Positions 29,955-38,970 of a stretch of DNA of 64,000 bases are shown here, piece by piece. The DNA comes from Albimonas donghaensis (GTDB lineage Bacteria > Pseudomonadota > Alphaproteobacteria > Rhodobacterales > Rhodobacteraceae): positions 434,001-498,000 of the forward strand of contig NZ_FNMZ01000001.1 in NCBI RefSeq assembly GCF_900106695.1. The letters are read 5' to 3'. Position 1 is the stretch's first letter, and every line of letters starts with the position of its first letter. The notes under the pieces are model-generated. The model was not told where the DNA came from and did not search any database. It saw nothing but the letters and a program-made list of their open reading frames with translations. The translations under genes and the position numbers were made by a program.

Positions 29955-30965
29955 TCAGCGACCCGGCCCGCTTGCGGCGCGCAGGGCGGACTCGGCCTTG
30001 CGCGACGCCTCGGCCTGCCGAAGCGCCTTGCTCCGCAGCCGCTCGCGGTGGGCGATGTAGACCGAGGAGCCGATGATCACCGCGCCCCCGATCAGGGTCC
30101 ACATGTCCGGGGTCTCGTCGAACAGCACATAGGCGGCGGCGCCGATGAAGATCAGCCGGGAATAGGACAGCACGCCCATCGGCGCGGCCTCGCCCAGCCG
30201 GTAGGCCTGCAGGTCGCCGATGGAGCGCGAGGACGACGCCGCCACCAGCGCCAGCAGCACCAGCCAGTTGGCGGCGCCCTGCGGATAGCCCCAGGCCGGG
30301 ATCGCCAGCGGCAGGGCCAGCAGCCCGGTCATCGCGATGGAGGACAGGAAGGACGACAGCGGCCCGTCGGCCGTGGCCACCCCCCGCGACAGCACCAGCG
30401 CCAGCGCGAAGAGCAGCGACGAGGCGATGGAGGCCAGCATGGCGGGATGAAAGCCCTCGATCCCCGGCCGCAGGATGATGAGCGCGCCGACGAAGCCGAT
30501 GCCGACCGCGGCCCAGCGGCGCGGGCCGACCTTCTCGCCGTTGATCGGGGCCGCCAGCAGGGTGGCGAAGATCGGCGCGGTGAAGTTCAGCACCGTGGCG
30601 GTGGAGACCGGCAGGTTCGACAGCCCGTAGAACCCGAGCTGGGTGGAGACCGCGATCAGCGCGCCCCGCTGAAGGTGCAGCCGGGGCTGGGAGAAGCGGA
30701 GCCGCGCCCGGAACGCCGGCCAGGCCAGCAGCGGCGCCACCAGCAGCATGATCCCGGCGGAGCGGAGGAACACGATCATGCGGCTGTCGAGATCGCCCGA
30801 CAGTTCCTTCACCGCGAGGGTCATGGCCGTGGCCGCCGCCACCGAGAGCCCCATCCACAGCGCGCCGGCGGCGTTGTCGGCGTCGATCGCCGCGGACGAG
30901 CCCGCGCCGGTTGGGGCCGGGGCGCCGGATGCGGGCGAGAGCGCGGGCGGGGAGGGCTGGGGCAC
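29955..30965 (-). CDS. DMT superfamily (EamA) transporter
   Basis: A 336-aa inner-membrane protein with ten hydrophobic segments in two EamA repeats. The second begins near AMLASIASSLLFALALVLSR. The first 30 residues are Pro/Ala-rich and cytoplasmic. The C-terminal tail after IIGSSVYIAHRER is charged. EamA proteins export amino acids or other metabolites. Specificity cannot be told. It is divergent from the TPR gene, 239 bp away. Confidence 0.85.
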   Translation of the reverse strand: MPQPSPPALSPASGAPAPTGAGSSAAIDADNAAGALWMGLSVAAATAMTLAVKELSGDLDSRMIVFLRSAGIMLLVAPLLAWPAFRARLRFSQPRLHLQRGALIAVSTQLGFYGLSNLPVSTATVLNFTAPIFATLLAAPINGEKVGPRRWAAVGIGFVGALIILRPGIEGFHPAMLASIASSLLFALALVLSRGVATADGPLSSFLSSIAMTGLLALPLAIPAWGYPQGAANWLVLLALVAASSSRSIGDLQAYRLGEAAPMGVLSYSRLIFIGAAAYVLFDETPDMWTLIGGAVIIGSSVYIAHRERLRSKALRQAEASRKAESALRAASGPGR

Positions 30966-31204
30966 GTGCGCGGACTTTCTGCGGCTGGCTTCGGGCTTCG
31001 AGCTTGGGCGCCGGGGCCGGAGGTTTCCGCCGGGGCCCGGCGCCCGGCCGGCGCGCGCGGGCGGCGGGGGCGGTGCGGAGCAGGGGGCGGGGCCGGCGGC
31101 CGGGGCGCGGGTCTGATAAGACTACCTTACCGAACGCCGTGCCTTGACGCAATTTCCGCAGGTGCGAAGGCGCCGCGGCCTTTTTCCAGCCCCGTCCTCG
31201 GTCC

Positions 31205-32143
31205 ATGATCGTCGCCATGACCCCAGATCCGCGCCTTTCCCGACCGATCCCCGCATCGCCCCGTTTGCGCGCCCGCGCCCGCGCCCGCGCCCCTGCCGGG
31301 GCTCTTGCCCGCGCCCCTGCAGGCGCGGCGTCCGTTTTCGCCCTGGGGCTCGGCGTCGCGCTGGCCTTCGCGGCGGGGCCGGCCTCGGCGCAGGTGCATC
31401 TGCGCAACTGCATGGAGGCCAAGGGGGCCTCGGCCTCGCTGGCCGATTCCTGCCGCCGGGCGCTGGATGCCGGCGGGCTCAGCGCCCGCCAGCAGGCCGG
31501 GGCCTGGGTGAATATCGGCGTGGCGTTGTCGGAGCTGGGCCGCGACGGCGACGCGCTGACCGCCTTCGACCGGGGCGTCGCCGCCGATCCGCGCTTCGGC
31601 GCCGCCTATGAGAACCGGGCGCTGGCCCGCGCCCGGCGCGGCGACTCCGGCGGCGCGCTGGATGACTGGAGCCAGGCCATCGCGCTGTCCCCCCGCTCGG
31701 CCGAGCCGCTGGTGGGGCGCGCCACGCTCCAGCTTCAGCGCGGGCAGGCGGCGGCGGCGCTGGCGGATCTGGACCGGGCGGCGAGGCTGGCCCCGAGCGA
31801 TGCGGATGTGCATTACAACCGCGGCCTCGCCCTGTCGGCGCTGGGCCGGGGGGCGGAGGCGGCGGCCTCGTTCGGCAAGGTGCTGCGGATCGACCCCAAT
31901 GACGCGGCGGCCCTGCTGCAACGGGGCCTGGCGCTGCTGCCGACCGATCCCGCGGCGGCGCTGCGCGACCTGGACGCGGCGATCCGCGTCTCGCCCAACT
32001 GGGCCGCGGCCTGGGCCACCCGCGGCCAGGCGCAGGAGAAGCTGGGCCGGCGCGAGGCCGCGTCCGCCGACTATCGCCGGGCCTTCGAGCTTGGCTACCA
32101 GGCCCCGTGGCTCAATCGCAAGATCGAGGCGCTGGGCGGCTGA
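31205..32143 (+). CDS. tetratricopeptide repeat protein, exported
   Basis: A 312-aa protein with a long Arg-rich n-region and a hydrophobic signal segment ending GPASA-QV near residue 62. About six TPR units follow, for example AYENRALARARRGDSGGALDDWSQAI and VHYNRGLALSALGRGAEAAASF. It is probably a periplasmic scaffold. The two Cys (NCMEAKG and DSCRRA) at the start of the mature part could form a disulfide. ATG 31217 is an alternative start. The signal region carries an internal coding repeat (APAGALARAPAGA). No partner is obvious. Confidence 0.83.
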   Translation: MIVAMTPDPRLSRPIPASPRLRARARARAPAGALARAPAGAASVFALGLGVALAFAAGPASAQVHLRNCMEAKGASASLADSCRRALDAGGLSARQQAGAWVNIGVALSELGRDGDALTAFDRGVAADPRFGAAYENRALARARRGDSGGALDDWSQAIALSPRSAEPLVGRATLQLQRGQAAAALADLDRAARLAPSDADVHYNRGLALSALGRGAEAAASFGKVLRIDPNDAAALLQRGLALLPTDPAAALRDLDAAIRVSPNWAAAWATRGQAQEKLGRREAASADYRRAFELGYQAPWLNRKIEALGG

Positions 32144-32219
32144 GGCCCGAGTCCGGGTCCGAGTCCGAGTTCGGGTCGGGGACTGTGCCCGAGCCCGGGT
32201 CCGGGCCGGCGCCCGCCGT

Positions 32220-33560
32220 TCAGCTCGCGGCGGCGGCGGGGGGGATGATGCCGGCGACCGCGCTCGTGGGAGTGGCGTCGGGCGCCGCCTCGGGCACGAA
32301 GGCGTCGCGGGCGCAGAGGCGGGTGAACAGTTCGACCGGCTGGTCGAAATCCCGCAGCCGCTGCGGCCCGATCGAGGTCCAGCGATCCGGATCGACCTGC
32401 GCCACCTCCCGCGTCGCCAGCACCGCGCGGCCCAGGATCTTGGACAGCTCGTCCAGCCGCGCGACCTTGTTCACCGCCGGTCCGATGGCCGAGAAGGTCA
32501 GCCGCGTCGGCACGCCGATATTGCCGAACATCACCTCGCCGATGGTCATCGAGATCGAGAAGTTCAGCATGTCCCGCCCGTCCATCCCGTCGGCGACCCC
32601 GATGGCGGTGGCGTCGGCCCCGGCGGCGGCCTCGCGCCCGGCGAGCCACGCCTCCCGCCGGTCCAGCGCCTTCTCCATCGCCCGCATGGCGGCGCGCGCG
32701 GCCTCCGGCCCGCCGGTGTCGCCGCGCACCGGGAAGATCGCCAGCACCGCGTCGCCGATGAATTCCAGGATCTCGCCGCCCTCGTCGATCACCGATTGCG
32801 CGGTGCAGTCGTAATAGGACCGCAGCAGGTCCAGATAGGCCTCCGGCGCCATCTGGTTCGACAGGCGGGTGGAGCGGCGCAGGTCCGAATGCCAGATGAT
32901 GGCGCGGATGCGTTCGCCGTCCCCGCGCCGGACCTCGCCGGACAGGGCGCGCGCGGCGGCGGTGGCGCCCAGATAGGCGTCGGCCAGGTTCACCATCACC
33001 CGCTTCTGGATCGCCGAGTGGCAGGCCACCGCGAACACCCGCTGCACGCGGGCCAGCGCCTCCAGGTCGGTGTCGGAGAAGCCGCCGGGGCGCCGGGTGG
33101 ACCAGGACGCCATGATGCCGGACTTGCCGCCCCGGAACCCCTTCACCTCGGCGATCGAGAAGCGGGTGGAGGTCATCAGGTAGTCGGTGAAACCTTCTTC
33201 CGCGAGTTCCTCCAGCACGGGGAAATCGAGCAGCGCCTCGGGCCCGTCGAGCCGCCGGCGCATCATGTCGAGACCATGCACCAGCACGTGATTGAACGGG
33301 CTGGCCTCGAAGGCGCCGGAGGACGTGGCGTCGTGGCGATACTGGAACAGCTGCGCCCCTTCGCCGAGCCGCCAGTAGATCTGCTCCGCCTGGAACAGCG
33401 GATGCAGGGTCGGCCAGCTCAGCGCCGCGCGCTCCAGCGGGATGCCGACCGCGTTCAGGCGCTGGCACAGCGCCCCGAACAGTTCCAGGATGTCGGGATC
33501 CGACAGGGTTTCCTGCAGGAGCCAGGTTTCGACCTTGGCGGTGAGCGTCGCGTGCGTCAT
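32220..33560 (-). CDS. class III adenylate/guanylate cyclase
   Basis: A 446-aa soluble protein. The N-terminal 200 residues form a sensory region of unknown type (WRLGEGAQLFQYRH, LARVQRVFAVACHSAIQ). The C-terminal half is a class III cyclase catalytic domain. The metal-binding Asp residues are in WHSDLRRSTRLS and EFIGDAVLAIFP. The NxxxR transition-state motif is in IGPAVNKVARL. It would produce cAMP or cGMP. Related alphaproteobacterial proteins are annotated as adenylate/guanylate cyclase domain proteins. It converges with the TPR gene across a spacer holding an imperfect 16-bp direct repeat (32145-32160 and 32187-32202). Confidence 0.87.
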   Translation of the reverse strand: MTHATLTAKVETWLLQETLSDPDILELFGALCQRLNAVGIPLERAALSWPTLHPLFQAEQIYWRLGEGAQLFQYRHDATSSGAFEASPFNHVLVHGLDMMRRRLDGPEALLDFPVLEELAEEGFTDYLMTSTRFSIAEVKGFRGGKSGIMASWSTRRPGGFSDTDLEALARVQRVFAVACHSAIQKRVMVNLADAYLGATAAARALSGEVRRGDGERIRAIIWHSDLRRSTRLSNQMAPEAYLDLLRSYYDCTAQSVIDEGGEILEFIGDAVLAIFPVRGDTGGPEAARAAMRAMEKALDRREAWLAGREAAAGADATAIGVADGMDGRDMLNFSISMTIGEVMFGNIGVPTRLTFSAIGPAVNKVARLDELSKILGRAVLATREVAQVDPDRWTSIGPQRLRDFDQPVELFTRLCARDAFVPEAAPDATPTSAVAGIIPPAAAAS

Positions 33561-33687
33561 CGCTCGAAGATAGGCGCGCCGGGGGGCCCGGGCAATGCGC
33601 CCGGCGCAGCCGCGAGCGCGAATGCGCGCGGGCGTCGCCTGCGCGCAAGGGAAACCGCGTCGCGCGACTCCCGCAAGTCGGCGAATG

Positions 33688-33738
33688 TTAACCGCAGTTT
33701 AACCAAAGCTTGGCCGGCTGACATCGGCGCCGTATAAT
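33688..33738 (+). promoter_or_regulatory. CtrA box plus sigma70 promoter of the metalloprotease gene
   Basis: TTAA-N7-TTAA at 33688-33702 is an exact match to the consensus of the cell-cycle regulator CtrA. It is followed by TTGGCC (33710-33715), a 17-bp spacer and a perfect TATAAT (33733-33738). The box abuts the -35, as in CtrA-activated promoters. A/T-only tetramers are rare in this DNA, which makes chance less likely. Confidence 0.68.
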
Positions 33739-33800
33739 CGCCTCATTGTCGCGCGTCCGGGGAAAAACGAGGCGCCGCGCTCAAGTTTCTGGGGGGCGAA

Positions 33801-34823
33801 ATGAACTCGAACGGAATGCGCGGACGCGGGCCGCTTGCGAGCGGAGCGCTGGCATGGGCGCTGGCGGGGGCGATCGGCGGGCTCGCGGCGGGCTCGGTCG
33901 GGCCGGCGCAGGCGCTGAGCATCGACGTGTCGCTGAAGACCGGGACGGGGGTCGAGGCGGCGCCCGCCGGCGTGCTCGGCGCCGGCGCGCTGCTGGACAT
34001 CGCCGAGGCCGCGGCCTCGGTCTGGACCGCGGCGCTGGACGACGGCGGGGCCGGAACCAGCTTCGACATCGAAGTGGCCTGGGGCGACCTGGGCGACGCT
34101 TCGGTCATCGCCACCACCTATGTCGGCACGGTCGGCGGCGGCGCCAAGGCGGCCGGGCCGGCGGTGATCGGGGCCTCCACCTCGCCGAGCATCTGGTTCA
34201 ACTCGGCGCGCAGCGACTGGTTCATGGATGCCGATCCGCTGGACCCGTCCGAGTTCGGCGCGGCCGAGACCATCGAGGACGGCGCGGGGAACGTCACCGG
34301 CCAGTTCTTCGTGGCCGAGACCTCGCCGCTGGACGGCGTGCTCGACATGTTCACGGTCATGCTGCACGAGATCGGCCACGCCATCGGCTTTCTCGACTAT
34401 ACGAACAGCCCTTTCGACGACGGCGGCGTGACCATCGCGGCGCCGCTGCCGATGGAGGGTTACGAAGTCCCGCTCGACACCATCGGCGGGGGGCATGTCT
34501 TCGTGCCGCTGACGCCGGAGCAGGAGTCGCTTCCGCCGCTCCAGCAGCTTATCGCGGCGGCGCAGAACAACGAGGCCTACTCCCATGCGCTGTTCTTCCA
34601 CTCCATCGCGGCGGGAGAACGGCGGCTGCCCTCGCTGATGGATCTCGTGGCGATGGCGCAGGTGGTGGGCTACGAACTGGTGGACCCCGACGCGGCGCTG
34701 ATCCTGGCCGGCGGCGAGGCCTATGCGAGCGCGGAGGTGCCGGTCCCCGCGGCGGGGCTGCTGGCGCTGAGCGGGCTGGGCGCGCTGGGGATCGCCGGCT
34801 GGCGCCGGCGGCGGCGCGGATAG
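33801..34823 (+). CDS. secreted zinc metalloprotease with VPxPA sorting tail
   Basis: A 340-aa exported protein with a signal peptide (residues about 15-38, ending AQA-LS). The zinc motif H189-E190-x2-H193-x2-G-x2-D199 (HEIGHAIGFLDY) marks a metzincin-like peptidase. The C terminus has the layout of the PEP-CTERM/VPLPA sorting signals: VPVPAAGLLA, then a hydrophobic helix and RRRRR. It is therefore probably processed and retained at, or released from, the cell envelope. It resembles the NF038122-type metalloprotease family by layout. Its promoter carries a CtrA box, which suggests cell-cycle or motility-linked expression. It is monocistronic. Confidence 0.82.
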   Translation: MNSNGMRGRGPLASGALAWALAGAIGGLAAGSVGPAQALSIDVSLKTGTGVEAAPAGVLGAGALLDIAEAAASVWTAALDDGGAGTSFDIEVAWGDLGDASVIATTYVGTVGGGAKAAGPAVIGASTSPSIWFNSARSDWFMDADPLDPSEFGAAETIEDGAGNVTGQFFVAETSPLDGVLDMFTVMLHEIGHAIGFLDYTNSPFDDGGVTIAAPLPMEGYEVPLDTIGGGHVFVPLTPEQESLPPLQQLIAAAQNNEAYSHALFFHSIAAGERRLPSLMDLVAMAQVVGYELVDPDAALILAGGEAYASAEVPVPAAGLLALSGLGALGIAGWRRRRRG

Positions 34824-34890
34824 GCGCGGCCGCGGGCGAGACGCGCGGCGCGGAGGCCGGGCGCGAAACGACCATCCGAGGGACCAACGG

Positions 34891-34924
34891 AACGGGGGGC
34901 GCGGTGATCCGCGCCCCCCGTTTT
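34891..34924. terminator. bidirectional terminator between protease gene and metG
   Basis: A 14-bp perfect stem (34891-34904 with 34909-34922) closed by TGAT, with AA on one side and TTTT on the other, lies between convergent genes. It can serve both strands. Confidence 0.88.
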
Positions 34925-34961
34925 CAGTTGCGGGACGGTTCAGACGGGGCTCGGCCCGGGA

Positions 34962-36698
34962 TCAGTCCTGGCCGGCGAAACGGGCGGCCATCGCCTCCCG
35001 CGCCTCGTCGGTGATCTTGGCGAAGAGCACGTCGGGCACTTCGAACGCATGGCCGCCGGGCAGGGCTTCGAGCGCGGCGGCCACGTCCCCGGGCCAGTCC
35101 TGCGCCGTCTCCGCCGGCAGTTTCAGCGCGGCGATCATCGCGTCGGCCGCATCCGGCACGAAGGGGCGCGACAGGATCGCGTAAAGCCGGGTGAGGTTGA
35201 GCGCGAAGCGCACCGTCGCCGCCGCCCGGTCGGGGTCGGTCTTGAAGGCGGCCCAGGGCGCGGCGGCCTGGAGATATTCGTTGCCCGCGACCCAGATGCC
35301 GCGCAGCTCGGCGGCGGCCTTGCGGATCTCGATGGCGTCCCAATGGGCCTCGTAGGCCTTCAGGCGCCGGGAGATCTCGGCGATCACCGCGGTCTCGGCC
35401 TCGCCATAAGCGCCGTCGGAGGGGACCTCCTCCCCGAAGCGGGAGCGGCAGAACTTGGTGACGCGGGAGACGAAGTTCCCCAGCACGTCGGCCAGATCCT
35501 TGTTCACGCCGGCCTGGAAGGCCTCCCAGGTGAAGTCGGTGTCGGCGCTTTCGGGCGCGTTGGCCAGCAGCCACCAGCGCCAGTAATCCGAGGGCAGGAT
35601 CTCCAGCGCCTGGTCCATGAAGACGCCGCGGCCCGAGGAGGTCGAGAACTTGCCGCCCTCGTAGTTCAGCCAGTTGAAGCCCTTGACGTAGTCCACCAGG
35701 TGCCAGGATTCGGCCCCGTCCGCGCTCGCGCCCATCATCGTCGCGGGGAAGGACAGCGTGTGGAAGGGGATGTTGTCCTTGGCCATGAACTCGACATAGC
35801 GCACGTCCTGCGCGCCCTTGTCGTCGCGCCACCACCGCTCCCACGCCGCGTCGTCGAGACCCTCGGCGTCGGCCCATTCCGCGGTCGCGGCGATATAGGC
35901 GATGGGGGCGTCGAACCAGACGTAGAAGACCTTGCCTTCCATGCCGGGCCACTCGGCCTCGCCCTTGCGCACGGGCACGCCCCAGTCGAGGTCGCGGGTG
36001 ATGCCGCGGTCCTGCAGCCCGTCGCCGTCGTTGAGCCACTTCTTCGCGATGGAGGTGGTCAGGATCGGCCAGTCGGACTTGCTCTCGATCCACTCGGTCA
36101 GCTTGCTGCGCATGGCGGACTGGCGCAGGTGGAGGTGCTTGGTCTCCCGCACTTCCAGGTCGGTGGAGCCGGAGATGGCGGAATAGGGGTTGATCAGGTC
36201 GGTGGGGTCGAGCTGCTTGGTGCAGTTCTCGCACTGGTCGCCGCGGGCCTTGGCGTAGCCGCAGTTCGGGCACTCGCCCTCGATGTAGCGGTCGGGCAGG
36301 AAGCGGCCGTCGGCTTTCGAATAGACCTGCTTCTCGGAGACCTCCTCGATCAGCCCGGCCTCGGCGAGGCGGGCGGCGAGGTGCTGGGTCAGCCGGTGAT
36401 TGCGGGCGGAGGACGAGCGGCCGAAATGGTCGAAGCTCATCCGGAAGCCGTCGGCGATGCCGGCCTGAACGCCGTGCATCTCGTCGCAGAATTCGGCGGG
36501 GGTCTTGCCCGCCTTGGCGGCGGCGAGCTCGGTCGGGGTGCCGTGCTCATCGGTGGCGCAGATGAACAGGACCTCGTGGCCGCGCTGGCGCATGACGCGG
36601 GAATAGGCGTCGGCGGGAAGCTGCGAGCCCACCAGGTTGCCCAGGTGCTTGATCCCGTTGATGTAGGGGAGGGCGGAGGTGACGAGGATGCGGGTCAT
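34962..36698 (-). CDS. metG: methionine-tRNA ligase
   Basis: A 578-aa class I aminoacyl-tRNA synthetase that charges tRNA-Met. The HIGH-type motif is HLGN (in [13 protein letters not shown]), and KMSKS appears as KFSTSSG. The zinc knuckle contains CPNCG and CENC. The anticodon-binding helical domain follows. It lacks the C-terminal tRNA-binding (EMAP-like) dimer domain, ending soon after the helical bundle. ATG 36698 gives the standard [15 protein letters not shown] start. Confidence 0.97.
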   Translation of the reverse strand: MTRILVTSALPYINGIKHLGNLVGSQLPADAYSRVMRQRGHEVLFICATDEHGTPTELAAAKAGKTPAEFCDEMHGVQAGIADGFRMSFDHFGRSSSARNHRLTQHLAARLAEAGLIEEVSEKQVYSKADGRFLPDRYIEGECPNCGYAKARGDQCENCTKQLDPTDLINPYSAISGSTDLEVRETKHLHLRQSAMRSKLTEWIESKSDWPILTTSIAKKWLNDGDGLQDRGITRDLDWGVPVRKGEAEWPGMEGKVFYVWFDAPIAYIAATAEWADAEGLDDAAWERWWRDDKGAQDVRYVEFMAKDNIPFHTLSFPATMMGASADGAESWHLVDYVKGFNWLNYEGGKFSTSSGRGVFMDQALEILPSDYWRWWLLANAPESADTDFTWEAFQAGVNKDLADVLGNFVSRVTKFCRSRFGEEVPSDGAYGEAETAVIAEISRRLKAYEAHWDAIEIRKAAAELRGIWVAGNEYLQAAAPWAAFKTDPDRAAATVRFALNLTRLYAILSRPFVPDAADAMIAALKLPAETAQDWPGDVAAALEALPGGHAFEVPDVLFAKITDEAREAMAARFAGQD

Positions 36699-36795
36699 GC
36701 CGGCTCCGGTTCTCGCGCGCGCCGGGCGGCGCGATGGCTGGATGGGTGAGTCGGCGCTTCTCTTAACGCATCCCCCCGGCCCCGGCGAGGGCGGC

Positions 36796-38016
36796 TCAGC
36801 GCCGGCGGCGCAGCAGGCGGCCGACCCCGAAGGTGGTGCGGGGGGTGTAGACATAGGGCGTGCGCGCGTCCGGCGCGGCGGCGGGGCGCACGGCCATGCG
36901 CCAGACGCCGACGCCGGCCAGCGCCGCGTGGGCGGCCGCGATGAACAGGAACAGCGAGGCGGGGCCCTGCGTCTCGATCAGCCAGGCGGCGGCCACGGGG
37001 CTGAGGATCGCGCCCAGGCCGTAGATGAAAAGCAGGGAGGCGTTGAGCTCCACCGTCTCTCCCGGCTCGGCGAAGTCGTTCGCATGGGCGGAGGAGATGG
37101 AATAGATCGGGAAGGACACCACCCCGAAGGCCAGCGCGCCCATGTAGAGCGTGGCGGGAGACGCTCCGCCGAACACCGCCACGCCCGAGCATACCGCGAT
37201 GGCGGCGGTCGACACCCAGACCAGCACCCAGCGCCGGTCGTAGCGGTCGGCCAGCATGCCCACCGGGATCTGGGCGATGGCCCCGCCGAGGATGGCGGCC
37301 GAGAGGAACAGCGCGATCCCCCCCGCATCCAGCCCCATGTCGAGCCCGTAGATCGGCCCGACCATGCGGAAGGCGGGCATGGTGACGCCGGCGATGAACA
37401 CGCCCGCCGCGCCCAGCGGGCTGAGCCTGAACGTGCGCAGCGGGCGCAGGCGCGGGGCGAGCGGGGGCGGGGGCGCCTCGGAGGTGGTCAGGGTCAGCGG
37501 CAGCAGGCACAGGCAGCACAGCATGGCGATGATGTTGTAGGAGACGAACTCGGCCGGGGGCAGGGCGGCGATCAGGGCCTGGGCGACCAGGGCCGCCATC
37601 AGGTCCACCACCCGGTAGGCGCCGATGGCGCGGCCGCGGGTCCGGGTGGTGACGCGGGCCTGCAGCCAGCTTTCGATCACCGTGTAGGCGCCGGCGAGCG
37701 CGAAGCCGGTGATGACGCGCAGCCCGGCCCAGAACAGCGGCTCGTACCACAGGGGATGGGCGAGCGCGCCGATGGCCCCGCAGGCGGCGAAGGCGGCGAA
37801 GACCCGGACATGGCCGACCGCGCCGGTCAGTCGCGGCGCCAGCCAGCAGCCGACGAAGAAGCCGACGAAATGGGCGGAGCCGAGCAGGCCGATCTCGGCG
37901 GTGGAGAAGCCCACGGCCGCGCCCGACAGGGCGTCGAGCGGGGCGAGCGCGCCGGATCCGAGCTGCACCAGGGCCACGGCCAGGAACAGGGCGGCGAAGG
38001 AGACGATCAGACGCAT
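36796..38016 (-). CDS. MFS transporter (YcaD-like)
   Basis: A 406-aa inner-membrane carrier with twelve hydrophobic segments. The first helix [26 protein letters not shown] and the motif [13 protein letters not shown] between helices are typical of the YcaD/UMF branch of the major facilitator superfamily. The cytoplasmic tail is short and Arg-rich. The substrate is unknown. ATG 38016 has only a weak ribosome binding site. The frame stays open far upstream because of GC content, but the hydrophobic pattern starts here. Confidence 0.87.
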   Translation of the reverse strand: MRLIVSFAALFLAVALVQLGSGALAPLDALSGAAVGFSTAEIGLLGSAHFVGFFVGCWLAPRLTGAVGHVRVFAAFAACGAIGALAHPLWYEPLFWAGLRVITGFALAGAYTVIESWLQARVTTRTRGRAIGAYRVVDLMAALVAQALIAALPPAEFVSYNIIAMLCCLCLLPLTLTTSEAPPPPLAPRLRPLRTFRLSPLGAAGVFIAGVTMPAFRMVGPIYGLDMGLDAGGIALFLSAAILGGAIAQIPVGMLADRYDRRWVLVWVSTAAIAVCSGVAVFGGASPATLYMGALAFGVVSFPIYSISSAHANDFAEPGETVELNASLLFIYGLGAILSPVAAAWLIETQGPASLFLFIAAAHAALAGVGVWRMAVRPAAAPDARTPYVYTPRTTFGVGRLLRRRR

Positions 38017-38970
38017 CCGGTGGGGTCCGCGACGGGCGTCCCTGGCGACGGCCGGCAAGAGGGGCGCGCGCAGGGCGGACGGAGCGCGGGCGCAGGCTTT
38101 TCTCATGCGCCATCCCGACGCCTGCGTCGAGCGTTTCGTGCGGCGGATGCGGGCGGGCATCCGGCGGGGGGGGAGCCCCGGTCGGACGTCGCGCCGCGCT
38201 GGCGCGCGCCGCATCCCCCGCCCGGGCCTCCCCCAGCAGGGTCGCCCGGTCGGGCGCAGGGGGGGATCGATGAGGGCGAAGGGGAAGAAAAGGAAAAAAG
38301 GATCTTCCGGGGCGCGCGCGGACCGCGAAATTCTCGCGGCTGGCAGGACGCGCGGCCAGACGCGCGCCCCGGAAGACCAGCGACGCATACCGGCGTCGCC
38401 TCGGGCCGGGTCCGCCTCCGCGCAACCGTCCGCCGGGGCGGGGGCGCGAGAAGGTCCGGCGTCCGGCCGCCCCACGAGGGACAAGGGAGGGGGCCGGAGG
38501 GGCCGGCGCGATGGCCGGCTCGGCAGGATCGGCGAGGCGCCGGGACTTGCCGGCGCAGCGGCGATTCCGCAGGGACGCATACTGTCTCGCATGGGCCGCG
38601 TGATCGGAACGTGATCAAAGGCACGCGCCGTCATGCGGCGTCCGGTCGCGCCGCGTTCCGGGCCGGCGAAGCCCCGTCCTCGCCGTCCCGCGACGGCGCC
38701 GCCGGGCGCCGGCCGGGCAGCGCGCCGCGGGCGAACCCGAGACGCCGGCGCCCGCGCGACGCGGCGCTTCGCGAACGTGACAGCCCGCGATCCGGCGGAA
38801 CCCGGCGCCGCGCCCGGTCTCGGCCGGGGAAAGCGGGCGGAGGCCTCTGCGGCGCCGGGCGCGTTGCCGGGGCGCGCGCGCATTGCTATGGGGACGCTCC
38901 CGGAACGATCCCGAACGATCAAGCCGGGACGCGCGTCGCCGCGTCCGGGCCCCCGCGCAGGAGCCGTCGC
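38017..38970. other. 954-bp divergent spacer without a supported gene
   Basis: This is the longest gene-free stretch of the window. Long open frames on both strands translate to Arg/Gly/Pro-rich sequence with no domain character. It includes a direct repeat CGTGATC-GGAA-CGTGATC around 38598-38615 and GAACGATC twice near 38901-38920, close upstream of the ABC exporter gene. These may be operator half-sites. A small RNA or an unannotated short gene cannot be excluded. Confidence 0.4.

Noticed and set aside
31217-31330. GC-rich direct repeat in the TPR gene signal region considered as a non-coding repeat
   Set aside because: It lies in frame in the signal peptide n-region (APAGALARAPAGA) and is simply coding low complexity.
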